Program-made: the position numbers and the translations under genes | Assembly (NCBI GenBank): GCA_019459455.1 | Contig: JAIBEX010000009.1 | Span: 496,001 to 560,000 of the forward strand | Reading direction: 5' to 3' | DNA from: Weeksellaceae bacterium | Lineage (GTDB): Bacteria; Bacteroidota; Bacteroidia; Flavobacteriales; Weeksellaceae | DNA length: 64,000 nt | Shown: one piece after another, positions 53,251-62,015 of the stretch | Numbering within the stretch: position 1 is the stretch's first letter | How the letters are laid out: each line of letters starts with the position of its first letter | The notes under the pieces: generated by a model | Databases searched by the model: none | Seen by the model: only the letters and a program-made list of their open reading frames with translations | What the model was told of the DNA's origin: nothing

Positions 53251-54624
53251 ATGGAAAATCAAGAGTATTCAGTAGGACTCGATATCGGAACAACGAAAAT
53301 TGTTGCGATTGTTGGCCGGCGCAACACTCACGGAAAAATAGAAGTTCTGGGAGTGGGCAAAGCGAAAAGTCTGGGGGTTCACAAAGGCATCGTGAACAAC
53401 ATTTCCCAAACCATTAACTCTATAAAAGCCGCCGTAGCGGAAGCACAGGCAAGTTCCGGAGTGGCAATCCACAAAGTTACCGTAGGAATAGCAGGCAAAC
53501 ACATCCGTTCACTGCAGCATTCCGATTATATAATGAGGGAAAACCCCGACCAGTTCATCAGCGAAGATGATATTGATGCCCTGAAAGAGCAGGTCAAGAA
53601 GTTGGTTATGCTGCCGGGCGAAGAGATCATCCATGTCCTTCCACAGGAATATAAGGTTGACAGCGAAGGTGAAATCCACGAGCCGGTGGGTATGCACGGA
53701 AAGCGTCTGGAAGCTAATTTCCATGTGGTGGTTGGACAGATGGGCAGCATCCGTAACATCGCACGGTGTGTAAAGGAAGCAGGTCTTGAAATGGAAGCTC
53801 TGACGCTCGAACCTTTGGCCTCATCGGAAGCGGTGTTAACCAAGGAAGAAAAGGAAGCGGGAGTTGCCATCATCGATATCGGTGGGGGAACCACAGATAT
53901 CGCTATTTTTAAAGACAATATCATTCGCCATACCTGTGTGATTCCGTACGGAGGAGGCATCATAACCGATGATATTAAGGAAGGTTGTTCCATCATTGAA
54001 AAACATGCAGAACAGCTGAAGGTGAAGTTCGGCTCTTCACTGCCCGATATGGAAAAGGAAAGTACCTATGTCACCATTCCCGGCCTTCACGGTAGGGCAG
54101 ACAAGGAAATTTCCTTACGCACACTGGCCGAAATCATTGGGGCACGCGTTGAGGAAATTCTGGAAATGGTGAACATAGAACTGAAGGCATATGGTGCATT
54201 CGAGCAGAAGAAAAAACTGATTGCAGGAATCGTACTTACCGGCGGTGGGTCCAACCTTAAGAATTTAAGACAGTTGGCTAATTTCAGTACAGGTTTTGAC
54301 AGTCGGATCGGTTTTGCGAACGAATATGTTGCCAATGACAAAAACCATTACCTGAAAGGACCTGAATATGCAACCTCAATCGGGTTGCTGATGGAAAGTC
54401 TCAAGATCCGCGACAAAAGAACAGTTTCCCCTGCGGAAGAGGAGATTATCAAGGAAAAACAGCCATTAGCTGAAATTCAGACCGAAAGGTCGGGTCCTCA
54501 GGAATTTATGCCTCAAAGCCAAAACCAGGTAATGGAAGAAGCAGTGGAGAAGCGCAGAAAAGGACTTACTTTCGGACAGTCTTTAATGGAAAAAGTAAAA
54601 AAATTCTTTGAAGAGGTAGAATAA
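53251..54624 (+). CDS. ftsA: Cell division protein FtsA
   Basis: 457 residues, actin-fold protein that tethers FtsZ to the inner membrane. Phosphate motifs: VGLDIGTTKIVAIVGR at the N-terminus and IIDIGGGTTDIAIF near residue 209. The 1C domain is present (VHKGIVNNISQTINSIKAAV, RSLQHSDYIMRENPDQFISEDD). The C-terminal amphipathic membrane-targeting helix is visible: FGQSLMEKVKKFFEEVE. It precedes ftsZ by 48 bases. Confidence 0.97.
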   Translation: MENQEYSVGLDIGTTKIVAIVGRRNTHGKIEVLGVGKAKSLGVHKGIVNNISQTINSIKAAVAEAQASSGVAIHKVTVGIAGKHIRSLQHSDYIMRENPDQFISEDDIDALKEQVKKLVMLPGEEIIHVLPQEYKVDSEGEIHEPVGMHGKRLEANFHVVVGQMGSIRNIARCVKEAGLEMEALTLEPLASSEAVLTKEEKEAGVAIIDIGGGTTDIAIFKDNIIRHTCVIPYGGGIITDDIKEGCSIIEKHAEQLKVKFGSSLPDMEKESTYVTIPGLHGRADKEISLRTLAEIIGARVEEILEMVNIELKAYGAFEQKKKLIAGIVLTGGGSNLKNLRQLANFSTGFDSRIGFANEYVANDKNHYLKGPEYATSIGLLMESLKIRDKRTVSPAEEEIIKEKQPLAEIQTERSGPQEFMPQSQNQVMEEAVEKRRKGLTFGQSLMEKVKKFFEEVE

Positions 54625-54672
54625 AAACGCCGAACATCTTCAAACAGTATCAAAATATAAAAATCAATAGAT

Positions 54673-56580
54673 ATGGAAAATTATAGCACGCAAGGGTTTT
54701 CATTTGATTTGCCGAAAGGTAACTCCTCTATAATAAAGGTCATCGGTGTAGGTGGTGGCGGTAATAATGCGCTGATGCACATGTATGAAAAAGGGATTCA
54801 CGGAGTGGATTTCATCATCTGCAATACAGATGCACAGACGTTGGACAACAATCCTGTTTCCAATAAGGTTCAGCTTGGGGTAACCATTACCGAAGGTCTT
54901 GGTGCCGGGGCAGATCCGGAAGTTGGAGAAAAAGCGGCAATCGAAAGCATTGACGATATTAAAGCAGCGTTGGGCCAGAATACAAAGATGGTCTTCATCA
55001 CTGCAGGAATGGGTGGCGGTACAGGAACCGGTGCGGCGCCTGTCATTGCCAAAATTGCCAAGGAAATGGGAATTCTGACGGTGGGTATCGTTACCGTTCC
55101 CTTCAGTTTTGAAGGAAGAAGGCGCCTGGATCAGGCCGACATCGGACTGGAAAAACTACGGAACAACGTGGATTCCCTGATAGTCATCAACAATGATAAG
55201 CTGAGACAGCAGTTCGGAAACCTGGGCTTTAAGCAAGGCTTTTCCAAAGCGGATGAGGTTCTTACGAACGCTGCAAAAGGAATGGCAGAAGTGATTACGG
55301 CGCCATTCACGATCAATATTGACTTCCGCGACGCGAAGTCAGTACTTCAGAATTCCGGAACGGCTTTGATGTCCACAGGGATTGCAAGCGGTGAAAAAAG
55401 AGCGGAAGAGGCGGTGCGCAAGGCCCTTGATTCCCCGCTGCTGAATGACAATAAGATTACAGGCGCAAAGGATGTATTGCTTTTAATTCAGAGTGGAAGC
55501 GAAGAAGCCACCGAGGCTACAATGGACGAAATTGGTCTGATAAACGACTACATCCAGAGCGAAGCAGGAAATACGGCCAACATTATTTTTGGAGTCGGCA
55601 CAGATGAAGAGCTGGGCGCTGCCATAAAAGTATTGGTTATTGCAACCGGTTTTGCCAACGATAACAAGAAAAATACCGGTCCGGTTGAGAAAATTAAAAT
55701 CAACCTGGAAGATTTTAGCGAAAATTCCGCTTCAAAACCATCGCCTTTCCGGTCACGGAATGAAAGGGAAGAGCTGGAACCCACGGGAACCTTCGGTTCG
55801 CATGGCCTGTTCCGGTTAGATCAGGAAGATGAACCGGTGACTACCGGTTTCCAAGCAAAGTCTGCTCCCGAAACCTTTGTAGAGCAGCCTAAAAATGAAT
55901 TCAGGATTGTGGAAAAAGAGGAAATAAGAGACGAGAAGTCTTCATCTGACTTCCGGACATTCGAAGAGCCCGCACAGGATTATGATCTGTTCTCATTTGA
56001 AGATGACAGCAGTGATGCCACTGACCTTCAGGCACAGTCCTTCACTTTTGAAACCGAAGACAAACCGGAGCCGGCAGTTCAGGAGGCTGCAACCGAAGCA
56101 GATACTCCCGAAATCTCATCTTTCTCCGAAGAAAAGGCAATGGAATTCAGTTTTTTCGTAAACGAACCGATTAATGAAACTTTGGCATACTTCAGCACGC
56201 CCGAGGAAGAAATTAAACCGGAACCGGTTCAGAAAACCGAAGAACTGAAAGCTGAAAACCCCATATCCGAAACTTTTGAGGTGAAGAATGAAACACCCAG
56301 CCCAACACCTGCGGCTGAGGAAGAATTTACGTTTATCAACAAAACTGTCGATCAGGAAAAAGTTTTTGAGAGAAGGAATAAACTGAAGGAATTCAATTCC
56401 CGGTACCAGGTTACCGAAAATGAAAATGATTTCGAAACCATACCTGCCTTTAAGAGGAAGAACATTTCGATAGAGAACCAAAATGCTTCCCAGCAGAAAA
56501 TCAATACCTACCTCTCCGAAAACAGCAACGGGCAAATGCAGGTACGCGAAAACAGATTTTTGAATAAGGACGTAGACTAG
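54673..56580 (+). CDS. ftsZ: Cell division GTPase FtsZ with a long acidic linker and an extended tail
   Basis: 635 residues, far longer than E. coli FtsZ (383). The tubulin-like core (about residues 1-320) has the signature [13 protein letters not shown] (GGGTGTG at 114-120), NTDAQTL, and the T7-loop region [16 protein letters not shown] with both aspartates kept. A disordered, Glu/Pro-rich linker of about 260 residues follows. The FtsA-binding peptide is recognisable as TIPAFKRK (about 589-596). It is not the end of the protein: about 39 residues follow, ending in FLNKDVD. Last gene of the cluster. Confidence 0.97.
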   Translation: MENYSTQGFSFDLPKGNSSIIKVIGVGGGGNNALMHMYEKGIHGVDFIICNTDAQTLDNNPVSNKVQLGVTITEGLGAGADPEVGEKAAIESIDDIKAALGQNTKMVFITAGMGGGTGTGAAPVIAKIAKEMGILTVGIVTVPFSFEGRRRLDQADIGLEKLRNNVDSLIVINNDKLRQQFGNLGFKQGFSKADEVLTNAAKGMAEVITAPFTINIDFRDAKSVLQNSGTALMSTGIASGEKRAEEAVRKALDSPLLNDNKITGAKDVLLLIQSGSEEATEATMDEIGLINDYIQSEAGNTANIIFGVGTDEELGAAIKVLVIATGFANDNKKNTGPVEKIKINLEDFSENSASKPSPFRSRNEREELEPTGTFGSHGLFRLDQEDEPVTTGFQAKSAPETFVEQPKNEFRIVEKEEIRDEKSSSDFRTFEEPAQDYDLFSFEDDSSDATDLQAQSFTFETEDKPEPAVQEAATEADTPEISSFSEEKAMEFSFFVNEPINETLAYFSTPEEEIKPEPVQKTEELKAENPISETFEVKNETPSPTPAAEEEFTFINKTVDQEKVFERRNKLKEFNSRYQVTENENDFETIPAFKRKNISIENQNASQQKINTYLSENSNGQMQVRENRFLNKDVD

Positions 56581-56603
56581 AAGGCATCTAAAAATTAAAG
56601 GGA

Positions 56604-57050
56604 ATGAGTTTAGAACATACCATCAGCGAAGCCATTAAAACCGCAATGCGCGAGAAGGACAGAATTGCACTGGACTCTTTACGGGCCGTTAAATCACAGA
56701 TCTTACTTTTGAAAACAGAGGCCCGGGGTGCAGAAGTTTCACCTGAACAGGAAATTGCAATCCTGCAGCGCATGATAAAGCAGCGAAGGGATTCATTTGA
56801 ACAGTTTGCCGCTCAGGGAAGGAACGATTTGGCCGATGTGGAAACTGCACAGATAAAGGTCATTGAGCAGTTCCTGCCAAAACAGCTTACCGCTGAAGAA
56901 CTGGAATCAGAAGTCGGTAAAATCATCACCGGGACAGGAGCAGAATCCCTGAAAGATTTAGGTAAGGTCATGGGGATAGCCTCAAAGGCCCTGTCCGGAA
57001 GATCGGATGGGAAAAGCATATCAGAAATGGTAAAAAAACTTCTATCCTGA
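56604..57050 (+). CDS. GatB/YqeY domain protein
   Basis: 148 residues, helical. It matches the YqeY family, related to the tail domain of GatB (tRNA amidotransferase): ISEAIKTAMREKDRIALDSLRAVKSQILL, EIAILQRMIKQRRDSFEQF and LGKVMGIASKALSGRSDGKSISEMVKKLL. Stand-alone YqeY proteins have no settled function and may bind tRNA. It lies 23 bases after ftsZ and probably reads through from the cluster, ending at a terminator. Confidence 0.9.
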   Translation: MSLEHTISEAIKTAMREKDRIALDSLRAVKSQILLLKTEARGAEVSPEQEIAILQRMIKQRRDSFEQFAAQGRNDLADVETAQIKVIEQFLPKQLTAEELESEVGKIITGTGAESLKDLGKVMGIASKALSGRSDGKSISEMVKKLLS

Positions 57051-57082
57051 CCATACACGGATTTCCATTGCGTATTTCATCC

Positions 57083-57105
57083 TTCGCACTTCGTAATTCG
57101 CACTT
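57083..57105 (+). repeat. Short direct repeat TTCGCACTT
   Basis: TTCGCACTT occurs at 57083-57091 and 57097-57105, separated by CGTAA. It resembles short TTCGTAATTCG-type intergenic repeats seen in some Bacteroidota genomes, from memory. Confidence 0.35.
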
Positions 57106-57151
57106 TTTAATACCACGGATATTCAACCTTTGCATATCGATTTGATTTGGG

Positions 57152-57180
57152 ACCCGGAGCATTTTGTTCCGGGTTTTTTT
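57152..57180 (+). terminator. Rho-independent terminator at the end of the cluster
   Basis: ACCCGGA (57152-57158) pairs with TCCGGGT (57168-57174), then TTTTTT. It lies about 100 bases after the yqeY gene and before the LpxH-like gene, so it probably ends the ftsZ-yqeY transcript. The rest of the 57051-57278 gap holds only the small repeat. Confidence 0.8.
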
Positions 57181-57278
57181 ATATTCCATCACCTTATTAT
57201 TTATCTTTACTTCCGGAAATTTAATTTTAAATTAACAACGTTGTCGTTTTACACTCCTAACTTCGTTAAAAATTGATA

Positions 57279-58127
57279 ATGTCCGAAAAGCGGAATTTAG
57301 AAATTGTAGTCCTTTCAGACATCCATCTGGCTACTTATGGTTGCCATGCCAGGGAATTGGTGGCATATCTGAAAAGCGTCAGTCCAAAACTGCTGATCCT
57401 GAACGGCGATATCATAGACGGGTGGGCTTTTTCCAGGAAATACTTCCCGAATTCCCACATGGCGGTACTGAGCGAATTTTTCAGGATGATGAAAAACGGG
57501 ACCGATATCATCTACATCACCGGCAATCATGACGAATTCCTGCGGAAATATTCGGACCTGAGGATGGGAAACCTATTCCTGACCGATAAATATTTACTTG
57601 AAATCAACGGCGTAAAGCACTGGTTTTTTCACGGAGATATCTTCGACCATACCACGAAAGGAGGTGCGAAGTTTATTGCGAAGATTGGTGGAATAGGTTA
57701 CGACTGGCTTATTTTGGTAAACCGCGCTATCAATTTCTTTCTGGAAAGTTTAGGTCAGAAAAAAGTTTCTCTTTCCAAAAAGATTAAGAACTCAGTTAAA
57801 AATGCTATAAAATTCATCGGTGACTTCGAAGAAAAAGCGATTGAACTTGCCATTGAAAATCACTATGAATATGTCATCTGCGGGCACATTCACCAGCCAG
57901 CCGATCGTGTAGTTACCACCGAGAAAGGTTCTGTGCGCTACCTCAATTCCGGAGACTGGATTGAAAATCTTTCCTTCCTGGAATATAATGAAGGGGTGTG
58001 GAAACTGGAGTTTTTTGATGCTGCCAAATATGAGGTTCCGGAAATTGAAGCCAACGACACGTCGGTAAACATGGAGGAACTCATTCACCCCAATGTTTTT
58101 GCAGCGTTCGTAGGCCAGAAGATATAG
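57279..58127 (+). CDS. LpxH-like calcineurin metallophosphoesterase
   Basis: 282 residues from the ATG at 57279 (a TTG two codons upstream is less likely). Metal ligands of the calcineurin-type fold are visible: LSDIHLATYG, LNGDIIDGW, ITGNHDEFLRK, FHGDIFDH and ICGHIHQPADRV. The pattern and length resemble Bacteroidota UDP-2,3-diacylglucosamine diphosphatase (LpxH group), a lipid A pathway enzyme, though this subfamily label is a best guess. The gene ends exactly where the convergent thiL begins its stop codon (TAGCTA). Confidence 0.82.
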   Translation: MSEKRNLEIVVLSDIHLATYGCHARELVAYLKSVSPKLLILNGDIIDGWAFSRKYFPNSHMAVLSEFFRMMKNGTDIIYITGNHDEFLRKYSDLRMGNLFLTDKYLLEINGVKHWFFHGDIFDHTTKGGAKFIAKIGGIGYDWLILVNRAINFFLESLGQKKVSLSKKIKNSVKNAIKFIGDFEEKAIELAIENHYEYVICGHIHQPADRVVTTEKGSVRYLNSGDWIENLSFLEYNEGVWKLEFFDAAKYEVPEIEANDTSVNMEELIHPNVFAAFVGQKI

Positions 58128-59180
58128 CTATCTTTTCAGAAAAGCATCCCAACCCTGAGCATTCAGCGCAATGAGTTCATTGCTTCCGGTAGCGACCAGG
58201 TAATTACCCTGCTCCTGTTCTACCGCGTGCCCGATGACCGTGAAATCAGGATGGTTCTTTATTTTGTCAAAGTCATTTGCAGAAATGGTAAACAGCAGCT
58301 CAAAATCCTCACCTCCGTTCAGGGCGCACATTACAGGATTCAGGTTGAGTTCATCTGCCGTGGTCATGGTAAGCGGGTCCATCGGTATTTTTCCCTCATA
58401 GAGCCTGAAGCCAACCTTGCTTTGGTCCGACAGATGGAGGATTTCGGAAGACAAGCCGTCCGATACATCAATCATCGATGTTGGCTTAATGTCCAGTTCC
58501 TTCAGCGTATTTTTGATGTCAGTGCGCGCTTCAGGCTTCAGTTGCCTCTCAAGGATGTAGTCGTACCCTTCCATTTCAGGCTGCATATTGGGATTGGCGA
58601 GGAATACGGAATGTTCCCTCTCCAGAATCTGCAAACCTAAATAGGCACCTCCCAAATCACCGGTGACTACGAGTAAATCCCCCGGCTTTGCCCCGTTTCG
58701 CTGCACAAGATTTTCCGACTGCTCCAGGCCGACTGCCGTAACGCTCATCACCAGTCCGGAGGTGGAACTTGTAGTATCCCCGCCTACAAGATCCACTTTG
58801 TAACGTTCGCAGGCAAGTTTAATCCCGTCATAAATTTCATCCAGAGCCTCCACCGGAAAACGGTTCGAGATCGCCAGTGAAACGAGAATCTGAGTGGGCA
58901 CTGAATTCATGGCCGCCAGGTCGCTGATGTTAACCACCACCGCTTTGTAACCCAAGTGCTTCAACGGGACATATCCCAGGTTGAAATGAACGCCTTCTGC
59001 CAATACATCGGTCGTAACCACCACTTTTTGATTTCCGGGATCGATTACCGCGGCATCATCACCAATAGAAACCTCCGTGGAGGGATTGCTAAAACTAAAA
59101 TTTTCGGTAAGGTGTTTTATAAGCCCGAATTCTCCGTAAGCTGATATGGGGGTAAGTTCGGGGTTTTTATCTTCAAGCAT
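58128..59180 (-). CDS. thiL: Thiamine-monophosphate kinase ThiL
   Basis: 350 residues. Phosphorylates thiamine monophosphate to the active cofactor thiamine diphosphate. AIR-synthase/PurM fold motifs: SIGDDAAVIDPGNQKVVVTTDVLAEGVHFN, HLGYKAVVVNISDLAAMNSVP, VDLVGGDTTSS, VTGDLGGAYLGLQIL, SMIDVSDGLSSEILHL and ALNGGEDFELLFTI. Metal-binding aspartates are kept. No other thiamine genes are near. Convergent with the phosphoesterase gene, with no base between their stop codons. Confidence 0.95.
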   Translation of the reverse strand: MLEDKNPELTPISAYGEFGLIKHLTENFSFSNPSTEVSIGDDAAVIDPGNQKVVVTTDVLAEGVHFNLGYVPLKHLGYKAVVVNISDLAAMNSVPTQILVSLAISNRFPVEALDEIYDGIKLACERYKVDLVGGDTTSSTSGLVMSVTAVGLEQSENLVQRNGAKPGDLLVVTGDLGGAYLGLQILEREHSVFLANPNMQPEMEGYDYILERQLKPEARTDIKNTLKELDIKPTSMIDVSDGLSSEILHLSDQSKVGFRLYEGKIPMDPLTMTTADELNLNPVMCALNGGEDFELLFTISANDFDKIKNHPDFTVIGHAVEQEQGNYLVATGSNELIALNAQGWDAFLKR

Positions 59181-59226
59181 AATTGGTCAGTTTTCGGGTT
59201 GGGGAGGCTTTAGCAATGCTTAATCC

Positions 59227-59721
59227 TTACTTATCAAAGAAAGGTTCAATGTTTTCAGGTCGGAAAGGCAGTGCTTTAATGTCCTCTCTGGTAAAAACCT
59301 TATGGTTTTCGGATTTATAGTTAAGCAGGACTTCCAGGATGTCGTCCGGTGGGGTGGTGGATTTGCGCAGCATCATGTCGATCCAGACGCCAAAAGCTTC
59401 CGCGGTGGCACAGTGCGTACCGTCCGGCAGGTAGAATTTGTGAAGGAATTGGTAAATACTGCCGTCTTCAGAAAAACCGTCAATTTCCAAGCTAACATAG
59501 ACTTCCTGATCCAACAGGATCTCCTTGAAAAAAGAATAGCGCTCGTGCAGGATTACAGGACCTATTCCCCAGCGGTTCAGTTCCTTTAACCCCATTTTGT
59601 TTTTGGACATGAAAGACATTCTCGTTTGGGCGCAATACTCTACATAAGTGGAATTCGCTAAGTGACGGTTGGCGTCAATATCGCTCCAGCGCACTTCAAA
59701 TTTATGGTGATATACAGACAT
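59227..59721 (-). CDS. Acyl-CoA thioesterase, hotdog fold (4HBT-like)
   Basis: 164 residues. The N-terminal motif RWSDIDANRHLANSTYVEYCAQTR is the 4-hydroxybenzoyl-CoA thioesterase-like signature, with the probable catalytic aspartate in SDID. YQFLHKFYLPDGTHCATAEAFGVWIDM follows. The substrate is unknown; most cleave acyl-CoA or acyl-ACP. It follows thiL by 46 bases in transcription-upstream order and has its own promoter. Confidence 0.86.
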   Translation of the reverse strand: MSVYHHKFEVRWSDIDANRHLANSTYVEYCAQTRMSFMSKNKMGLKELNRWGIGPVILHERYSFFKEILLDQEVYVSLEIDGFSEDGSIYQFLHKFYLPDGTHCATAEAFGVWIDMMLRKSTTPPDDILEVLLNYKSENHKVFTREDIKALPFRPENIEPFFDK

Positions 59722-59746
59722 TTCTTTAGTGTTGTTTTAAAGGCCT

Positions 59747-59754
59747 CAAATTTA
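59747..59754 (-). promoter_or_regulatory. Predicted -7 element of the thioesterase gene
   Basis: On the minus strand TAAATTTG matches TAnnTTTG, 25 bases before the start codon at 59721. Confidence 0.5.
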
Positions 59755-59781
59755 CGATTAAAAGGTGGGTTGGAAAAATCG

Positions 59782-59789
59782 TATTTTTG
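59782..59789 (+). promoter_or_regulatory. Predicted -7 element of the flavoprotein gene
   Basis: TATTTTTG matches TAnnTTTG and ends 9 bases before the ATG at 59799, so a very short leader is expected. Confidence 0.5.
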
Positions 59790-59798
59790 CCGAACGAT

Positions 59799-61010
59799 AT
59801 GGATAAGAAATCAGTCATTATAATTGGAGGCGGCGCCGCGGGATTTTTCTGTGCAGCCAATCTGGATAAAACAAAATTTCAGGTGAAAATTCTGGAACAG
59901 AATTCCGATGTGCTGCAGAAGGTGAAGATTTCCGGCGGCGGCCGGTGCAATGTGACGCATGCCTGTTTTGACCCTAAAGAACTGGTGAACTTTTATCCGC
60001 GCGGAAATAAGGAGCTGTTAAGTGTGTTCCACCGATTTCAGCCCGGGGACACCATGGATTGGTTTGAGCAGAAAGGTGTCGATCTCAAAATTGAGGACGA
60101 TAACCGCATTTTTCCGGAAAGCAATTCTTCCCAGACGATTATTGACACCCTCGTAAATGTGGTGCATGATAAGGGTTTTGAGGTACTGACGAAATCGGTT
60201 GTCCTGGCGATTGAAAGAACTGGCAACCAGTACACCGTAACCACTACATCAGACCGCTATTCTGCTGACTATATCGTGTTCGCTACCGGAAGTTCTCCCA
60301 AATCCCTGAAACTTGTTCAGAATTTGGGACACCGGATTGTGGAATCGGTTCCCTCCCTGTTTACCTTTAACATTAAGAACGAATTCCTGACCGATTTACC
60401 CGGTACCAGTTTTCCGAATGCGGAAATCTCCATACCGAAACTGAAGGTTGAGGAATCGGGGCCAATGCTCATCACGCATTGGGGGCTTTCCGGTCCTGCG
60501 GTTCTTAAGATTTCCGCCTGGAAGGCCCGGGAACTGGCTGAGCTCAAGTATCAAACGGAAGCGGTAGTCAATTTTCTGGGACTGGATTTGGATGATGCAT
60601 CGGAGACTTTCTATCAATTCAAAAAAGATAATCCAAAGAAATCCATTGGGAATTCAAAGATCTTTGAAATTACTACCCGGTTCTGGCACAGAATATTATG
60701 GCTTTCGAAAGTTGATCTGGAAAAAAGTGTTTCCAATATATCGGCAAAGGAACTGGAGGCAGTGGTGAAAAATTTGTGTGCAAATGTGATGAAGGTTTCC
60801 GGGAAATCGACCTACAAAGATGAATTTGTTACCGCGGGTGGGGTGGAACTTAAGGAAATCAACTTCAGGAACATGTCCTCCAGGATATTGCCGGATTTTT
60901 ACATTGCGGGCGAAGTGCTTAATATTGATGCGGTAACCGGCGGCTTCAATTTTCAGGCCTGCTGGAGTGAGGCGTGGCTTATCGCGGAGGACCTTAACGG
61001 AAAACTGTAG
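59799..61010 (+). CDS. BaiN/YhiN (HI0933-like) FAD-dependent oxidoreductase
   Basis: 403 residues from the ATG at 59799; a TTG at 59787 lies inside the predicted promoter. FAD-binding motif VIIIGGGAAGFFCAANL at the N-terminus, then KVKISGGGRCNVTHACFDP, ALVLAIER-type strand region, FATGSSPKSLKLVQNLGH, and the C-terminal FAD contact PDFYIAGEVLNIDAVTGGFNFQACWSEAWLIAEDL. Length is normal for the family. The physiological substrate of most members is unknown; BaiN acts on bile-acid-derived steroids in gut species but need not do so here. Confidence 0.9.
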   Translation: MDKKSVIIIGGGAAGFFCAANLDKTKFQVKILEQNSDVLQKVKISGGGRCNVTHACFDPKELVNFYPRGNKELLSVFHRFQPGDTMDWFEQKGVDLKIEDDNRIFPESNSSQTIIDTLVNVVHDKGFEVLTKSVVLAIERTGNQYTVTTTSDRYSADYIVFATGSSPKSLKLVQNLGHRIVESVPSLFTFNIKNEFLTDLPGTSFPNAEISIPKLKVEESGPMLITHWGLSGPAVLKISAWKARELAELKYQTEAVVNFLGLDLDDASETFYQFKKDNPKKSIGNSKIFEITTRFWHRILWLSKVDLEKSVSNISAKELEAVVKNLCANVMKVSGKSTYKDEFVTAGGVELKEINFRNMSSRILPDFYIAGEVLNIDAVTGGFNFQACWSEAWLIAEDLNGKL

Positions 61011-61080
61011 GATATGGGTCTTTCCTTATATAGCAAGTGGTCTTGTTGATGAATTTTGGGCTAAAATTTGACAGTAACGC

Positions 61081-61110
61081 TTTGTTATTCAGAAATTTTT
61101 ATTACTTTTG
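61081..61110 (+). promoter_or_regulatory. Predicted promoter of rplU-rpmA
   Basis: TTTG (61081-61084) and TACTTTTG (61103-61110) are 18 bases apart, a near-consensus Bacteroidota -33/-7 pair. The rplU start is 42 bases downstream, the clearest promoter in the window. Confidence 0.7.
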
Positions 61111-61152
61111 CACACTCAAATATGTAATTATCAACCAATAAATTTATAAACA

Positions 61153-61584
61153 ATGTTTGCAATTGTAGAAATAGCAGGGCTTCAATACAAAGTTGAGCAA
61201 GACCAGAAGTTGTTTGTAAACCGTTTGAAAGGTGAAAAAGGAGACAAGGTATCTTTTGATAAGGTTCTTCTTACCGTAAACGGTTCAACAACAGTAGGCG
61301 CCCCGGCTGTAAGCGGTATCACCGTGGATATCGAAATTTTAGACCACGTTCAGGCGGACAAGGTAATCATCTTCAAGAAGAAAAGAAGAAAAGGTTATGC
61401 TAAAAAGAACGGTCACAGACAACAGCTTACTCAAATCATCGTAACCGGTATCACCGGCTTTGATGGCGAGAAGAAAGCCAAAAAGGCGGAACCGAAACCG
61501 AAAAAAGAAGCAGCAGTTACAGAAGAAGCAACACCTGCAGCTAAAAAAACCACAAAGAAATCTGACAGCGAAACCGCTGAATAA
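61153..61584 (+). CDS. rplU: Ribosomal protein bL21 with an extended basic tail
   Basis: 143 residues versus 103 in E. coli. The core MFAIVEIAGLQYKVEQDQKLFVN, VLLTVNGSTTVGAPAV and FKKKRRKGYAKKNGHRQQLTQIIVTGI is standard bL21. A C-terminal extension of about 40 residues is rich in Lys, Ala, Glu and Thr (from KKAKKAEPKPKKEAA). First gene of the usual L21-L27 pair; rpmA starts 26 bases later. Confidence 0.97.
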   Translation: MFAIVEIAGLQYKVEQDQKLFVNRLKGEKGDKVSFDKVLLTVNGSTTVGAPAVSGITVDIEILDHVQADKVIIFKKKRRKGYAKKNGHRQQLTQIIVTGITGFDGEKKAKKAEPKPKKEAAVTEEATPAAKKTTKKSDSETAE

Positions 61585-61610
61585 TTTAAACCAAAAAACC
61601 TTAGAATAAA

Positions 61611-61868
61611 ATGGCACACAAAAAAGGAGTTGGTAGTTCCAAAAACGGTAGAGAATCACATTCCAAGAGATTGGGCGTAAAGATTTTCGGAGGTCAGGAA
61701 GCTATTGCAGGAAACATCATTGTAAGACAGAGAGGAACAACCCACCACCCTGGTGATAACGTAGGGATGGGTAAGGACCATACTTTGCACGCACTTGTAG
61801 ACGGAAAAGTAGTTTTCAGAAAGAAACAGAACAACAGATCATTTGTATCTATTGAACCTAACGCGTAA
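61611..61868 (+). CDS. rpmA: Ribosomal protein bL27
   Basis: 85 residues. The start [28 protein letters not shown] is the unprocessed form, without the N-terminal extension cleaved by Prp in some Firmicutes. It is followed by [29 protein letters not shown]. It helps place the tRNA end in the peptidyl transferase centre. Followed by a strong terminator. Confidence 0.98.
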   Translation: MAHKKGVGSSKNGRESHSKRLGVKIFGGQEAIAGNIIVRQRGTTHHPGDNVGMGKDHTLHALVDGKVVFRKKQNNRSFVSIEPNA

Positions 61869-61907
61869 TTAAAATGCGTTCCGGGTTTTTCCGGAGATAA
61901 AAATTAA

Positions 61908-61940
61908 AATCCCTGATTCTATAGGAATCGGGGATTTTTT
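61908..61940 (+). terminator. Rho-independent terminator of rplU-rpmA
   Basis: AATCCCTGATTC (61908-61919) pairs with GAATCGGGGATT (61925-61936, one G-T pair), then more T, 39 bases after the rpmA stop. Confidence 0.85.
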
Positions 61941-62015
61941 TATGCAAATATGACTGTAGTCAGCAGTAATTAACCAAAAAAGGCGTAAACTTGTATTTAA
62001 TTAAAAACACAAATT

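Noticed and set aside
52756-53262. Antisense open frame across the ftsQ tail, rich in Phe, Arg and Cys.
   Set aside because: A mirror of the Lys/Ala/Pro repeat on the sense strand, with no supporting signals.
57083-57105. TTCGCACTT repeat as a mobile element end or attachment site.
   Set aside because: Too short, no integrase or inverted copy nearby.
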